Below are positions 61,774-64,000 of a stretch of DNA of 64,000 nucleotides, one piece after another. Each line of letters opens with the position of its first letter. Position 1 is the stretch's first letter. Origin of the DNA: Paracoccus alkenifer. GTDB taxonomy: Bacteria > Pseudomonadota > Alphaproteobacteria > Rhodobacterales > Rhodobacteraceae. A model generated the notes under the pieces. It searched no databases and had not been told where the DNA came from. It saw only the letters and a list, made by a program, of their open reading frames with translations. The stretch lies in the NCBI RefSeq assembly GCF_900108405.1, contig NZ_FNXG01000002.1, forward strand, positions 310,001 through 374,000. Reading direction: 5' to 3'. The translations under genes were made by a program, and so were the position numbers.

Positions 61774-62700
61774 TCAAGCGCGCCCGATATCGGCCAGGTC
61801 AAAGGGCGTGGTCTGGTAGATCTCGTTGATCCAGTTGCCGTAAAGCAGATGCGCGTGGCTGCGCCAGCGGTTCGTCGGCGTGCGCGACGGGTCGTCGTCG
61901 GGATAGTAGTTCGCCGGCACCTCGATCGGCGTTCCGGCGGCCACGTCGCGGTCGTATTCGTCCTTGAGCGTGGTTGAATCATATTCCAGGTGGTTGAAGA
62001 TATACAGCCGCCGCCCCAAAGCATCCTCGACCAGGCAGGGGCCGACCTGTTCCGATGCCAGCAGCGTGTGCAATTCGCCGCGCGCGTCGATGTCGGGCTG
62101 GCGCACCTCGGTCCAGCGGCTGACCGGGATCAGCACGTCGTCGGAAAACCCGCGCAGGTAAGGCGACGAGGGCGCAAGATTGCGGTGTCGGAAACAGCCA
62201 AAGGCCTTGTCGTCCAGCATGTGCTTGGGCAGGCCGTGGAAATGCCACGCCATCGCCATGCCGCCCCAGCAGACGCCAAAGGTCGAATGCACATGGGTGC
62301 GGGTCCAGTCGAACACCCGGCGCAATTCGTCCCAATAGGTCACCTGCTCATAGGGCAGATGCTCGATCGGGGCGCCGGTGACGATCAGCCCGTCGAAACG
62401 CTCGCCCGAGGCCGCGACCTCGTTGAAGGGCCGGTAAAAGGATTCCAGATGGTCGGCGGCGGTATGGCGCGATTCGTGGTCCGACATGCGAATCAGCGAC
62501 AGGTCGATCTGCAACGGCGTCGCCCCGATCAGCCGGGCGAACTGGTTTTCCGTCTGGATCTTTTTCGGCATCAGGTTCAGCAGCGCGATCCGCAGCGGGC
62601 GGATGTCCTGACGCGCGGCGCGGTCGGGGGCCATCACCATCACCCCCTCGCGCTTGAGGATTTCAAACGCCGGCAGGTTCGAGGGCAGCGTAATCGGCAT
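61774..62700 (-). CDS. metA: homoserine O-acyltransferase, MetA family
   Basis: A 308-residue enzyme activating homoserine with acetyl- or succinyl-CoA for methionine synthesis. Signatures are [24 protein letters not shown], the catalytic Cys in [14 protein letters not shown], and [17 protein letters not shown] with the catalytic His-x-Glu. The acyl donor (acetyl in many MetA proteins) cannot be decided by eye. The ATG at 62700 overlaps the stop of the upstream ATPase gene (TGATG), so they are translationally coupled. AAAGGACGCCTG precedes it. Confidence 0.95.
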   Translation of the reverse strand: MPITLPSNLPAFEILKREGVMVMAPDRAARQDIRPLRIALLNLMPKKIQTENQFARLIGATPLQIDLSLIRMSDHESRHTAADHLESFYRPFNEVAASGERFDGLIVTGAPIEHLPYEQVTYWDELRRVFDWTRTHVHSTFGVCWGGMAMAWHFHGLPKHMLDDKAFGCFRHRNLAPSSPYLRGFSDDVLIPVSRWTEVRQPDIDARGELHTLLASEQVGPCLVEDALGRRLYIFNHLEYDSTTLKDEYDRDVAAGTPIEVPANYYPDDDPSRTPTNRWRSHAHLLYGNWINEIYQTTPFDLADIGRA

Positions 62701-63563
62701 CAGGCGTCCTTTCGGTGTTTGCGGGTGATCGCGCGGGCGATCAGCGCGGCGAAATCCGCGGGCGAGGCGACGCGGGTGATCTCGTCTGCCTCGACGGTGA
62801 CGCCGCGCCGGGCCATGGCCTCGTATCGGGGCTGCCTGTGGGCCAGCGCGCGGGCATAGGTCCAGCGGATGAAGGCGTCGGGGCAGACCGGGCCGGGGTG
62901 GGTATCGGCGTAATCGCTCCACGCGCGGGACAGGAAATCCGGCTGATAATACATCGGCTTGGGCGCGCGGTCAAAGCGGCGCACCAGTTCCGCCGTATGC
63001 GCCTCGGTCCCGCGGATCCAGACCGGCAGCATCAGCGCGGCGGTCGCCGCCAGCACCGGATCGTCGGGATCGTCGGGGTCCACCACCTCGCACACCGATC
63101 CCGAGGTGTCGCAGACGAAATCGCGATAGCCGTAGATCGCGCGGGCGCGGTCGATGAAATGCCCGCAATCCAGCATCGCCGCGATTTCCGCGGCGCGGTG
63201 CTGGTTCTGCCGGGTCATGTAGTCGGGAAACGCCAGCCCGCCCCGCGCCGGATCGCCGGGCTTGCCCAGATACATCGACAGCGGCGCCAGGTTGTCGAAG
63301 GTGATGTTCGAGCGGATGCGCACGGAATCGGTCAGCAGCAGCTCGCGCAGCAGCGGCACCCGCATGGCGTGCAGCTTGAACTCATCGGCGATCAGCTCGC
63401 CCATGTAGCGGGTGCCGATGCGGTAATCGACGCTGTAGTGGAACCAGCCGCCGGCGCGGCGCAGCATCGAGGCGACATGGGTTTTCCCCAGCCCGGACAT
63501 GCCGAACAGCATCACCCGCTTTTCGGGCGCCTCCAGCCACGATTCTGCGCTGTCGTAGATCAT
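62700..63563 (-). CDS. P-loop ATPase of unknown role, coupled to metA
   Basis: A 287-residue protein. Walker A is [19 protein letters not shown] (about 17-35). [22 protein letters not shown] and [53 protein letters not shown] are conserved-looking. It resembles the dNK/ATPase-like proteins of Rhodobacteraceae that sit upstream of metA, but I know of no function. ATG 63563 gives [16 protein letters not shown]. The stop overlaps the metA start. Confidence 0.8.
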   Translation of the reverse strand: MIYDSAESWLEAPEKRVMLFGMSGLGKTHVASMLRRAGGWFHYSVDYRIGTRYMGELIADEFKLHAMRVPLLRELLLTDSVRIRSNITFDNLAPLSMYLGKPGDPARGGLAFPDYMTRQNQHRAAEIAAMLDCGHFIDRARAIYGYRDFVCDTSGSVCEVVDPDDPDDPVLAATAALMLPVWIRGTEAHTAELVRRFDRAPKPMYYQPDFLSRAWSDYADTHPGPVCPDAFIRWTYARALAHRQPRYEAMARRGVTVEADEITRVASPADFAALIARAITRKHRKDA

Positions 63564-63611
63564 CGGTCCCGCCTGCTTGCCTGTCGCCGCGATAGGTAGG
63601 CCGCGAGGCGC

Positions 63612-63643
63612 AAAAGGAAAAGGGGCGGCTGGCGGGCCGCCCC
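63612..63643 (-). terminator. intrinsic terminator of the FadL-like gene
   Basis: On the minus strand, GGGGCGGC-ccgcca-GCCGCCCC (63643-63622) is followed by TTTTCCTTTT (63621-63612), 23 nt beyond the stop. Confidence 0.75.
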
Positions 63644-63665
63644 CGTGCCCCAAGGTGAGAAGGGG

Positions 63666-64000
63666 TCAGAAGCTGTAGCCGACCTTGACGCCGACGCCCC
63701 ATGCGTCGTTGTCGCGGAACTCGGCGCGGGCGGTATCGGCGGTTTCGGCATCGGCATCGCCGAGCTTGATATAGGTGATCCCGGTCGTGACCTTCCAGTT
63801 GTCCTGGGTGTAGATCGCGGCCAGACCGACGCTCTTGCGGCCGGTGGTCGGGGACAGCGGTGAAACCAGCCGACGGCCCGATTTCTCATAGCCGAAAGAC
63901 AGCGCCCCCGACCAGTTCTCGGTGAACTTGCGGCCGACGCCCAGCGTGTAGGTGGTGGTATCTTCCAGGGTGACAAGACCCTCATCCGCGCCTGGCAGTC
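63666..64000 (-). CDS. FadL/OmpP1-family outer-membrane protein, C-terminal part only
   Basis: The frame is open from the window end to a TGA at 63668-63666, giving about 110 residues without a start. Content: TTTYTLGVGRKFTENWSGAL, SFGYEKSGRRLVSPLSPTTGRKSVGLAAIYTQDNWKVTTGITYIKLGDADAETADTARAEFRDNDAWGVGVKVGYSF, with alternating beta strands and a terminal Phe, the sorting signal for BAM. Strand spacing and the SPLSPTTGRKSVGLAAIY segment resemble FadL-type hydrophobic-substrate channels. The rest of the gene lies outside the window. Confidence 0.82.
   Translation of the reverse strand, partial: LPGADEGLVTLEDTTTYTLGVGRKFTENWSGALSFGYEKSGRRLVSPLSPTTGRKSVGLAAIYTQDNWKVTTGITYIKLGDADAETADTARAEFRDNDAWGVGVKVGYSF

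Overview
This window is a gene-dense, very GC-rich chromosomal segment from an alphaproteobacterium of the Rhodobacteraceae/Paracoccaceae type, most probably Paracoccus or a close relative. The evidence is a C4-pathway 5-aminolevulinate synthase, an FnrL-type regulator next to hemN and uspA, a ccoNOQP-ccoGHIS cluster, an alphaproteobacterial SspB, a SUV3-like helicase beside an S4 protein, a 7Fe ferredoxin and CarD, and a DUF5928 glycosyltransferase beside a sulfotransferase. It is core chromosome. I see no phage, insertion sequence, integrase, CRISPR array or conjugation gene.

Layout. 0-10 kb: 3' part of pgi, an alpha/beta hydrolase, an SCP2 protein, a TPR protein, a SUV3-like RNA helicase, an S4 protein, fdxA, carD and an M20 dipeptidase. 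10-25 kb: hemA, a RodZ-like protein, ispG, a DsbA-family protein, an aminotransferase, an amidase, PBP1A, prfB, psuG, tyrS and anmK. 25-36 kb: two PRC-barrel exported proteins (one with about 20 nine-residue repeats), tandem tRNA-Asp genes, sspB, betI with choXWV, a LysE/ArgO exporter, yebC, a methyltransferase/RHH/DUF4169 trio and fumC. 36-43.6 kb: polA, an NDUFS6-like zinc-finger protein, a lone ABC ATPase, a HIT protein, the DUF5928 glycosyltransferase and the divergent sulfotransferase. 43.6-55.2 kb: the microaerobic respiration island hemN / fnrL / uspA / ccoNOQP / ccoGHIS. 55-64 kb: thioesterase, TRAP (TakP-like) binding protein, PepSY protein, PotD-like binding protein, MTA/SAH nucleosidase, TrxR-like flavoprotein, type-2 3-hydroxyacyl-CoA dehydrogenase, a small predicted outer-membrane protein, an ATPase coupled to metA, and the C-terminus of a FadL-like porin running off the end.

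Functional theme. The clearest integrated system is oxygen-responsive heme and cbb3 oxidase production. The window encodes the Fnr-type sensor, and FNR-like boxes of the form TTGAC-N4-(A/G)TCAA lie upstream of hemA, between hemN and fnrL, upstream of ccoN and upstream of ccoG. One regulator could thus raise heme synthesis (hemA, hemN), the oxidase subunits, and the Cu insertion and maturation genes together.

Beyond genes, the most interesting content is intergenic. A family of dispersed repeats with a GGATATTT...AGAAGAA-type core occupies most convergent gene junctions, often as inverted pairs with added terminator hairpins. Two copies are 111-nt elements whose three stems differ mainly by compensatory base changes, and two other copies share an exact 56-nt block. 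These look like bidirectional terminators or structured RNA/DNA elements.
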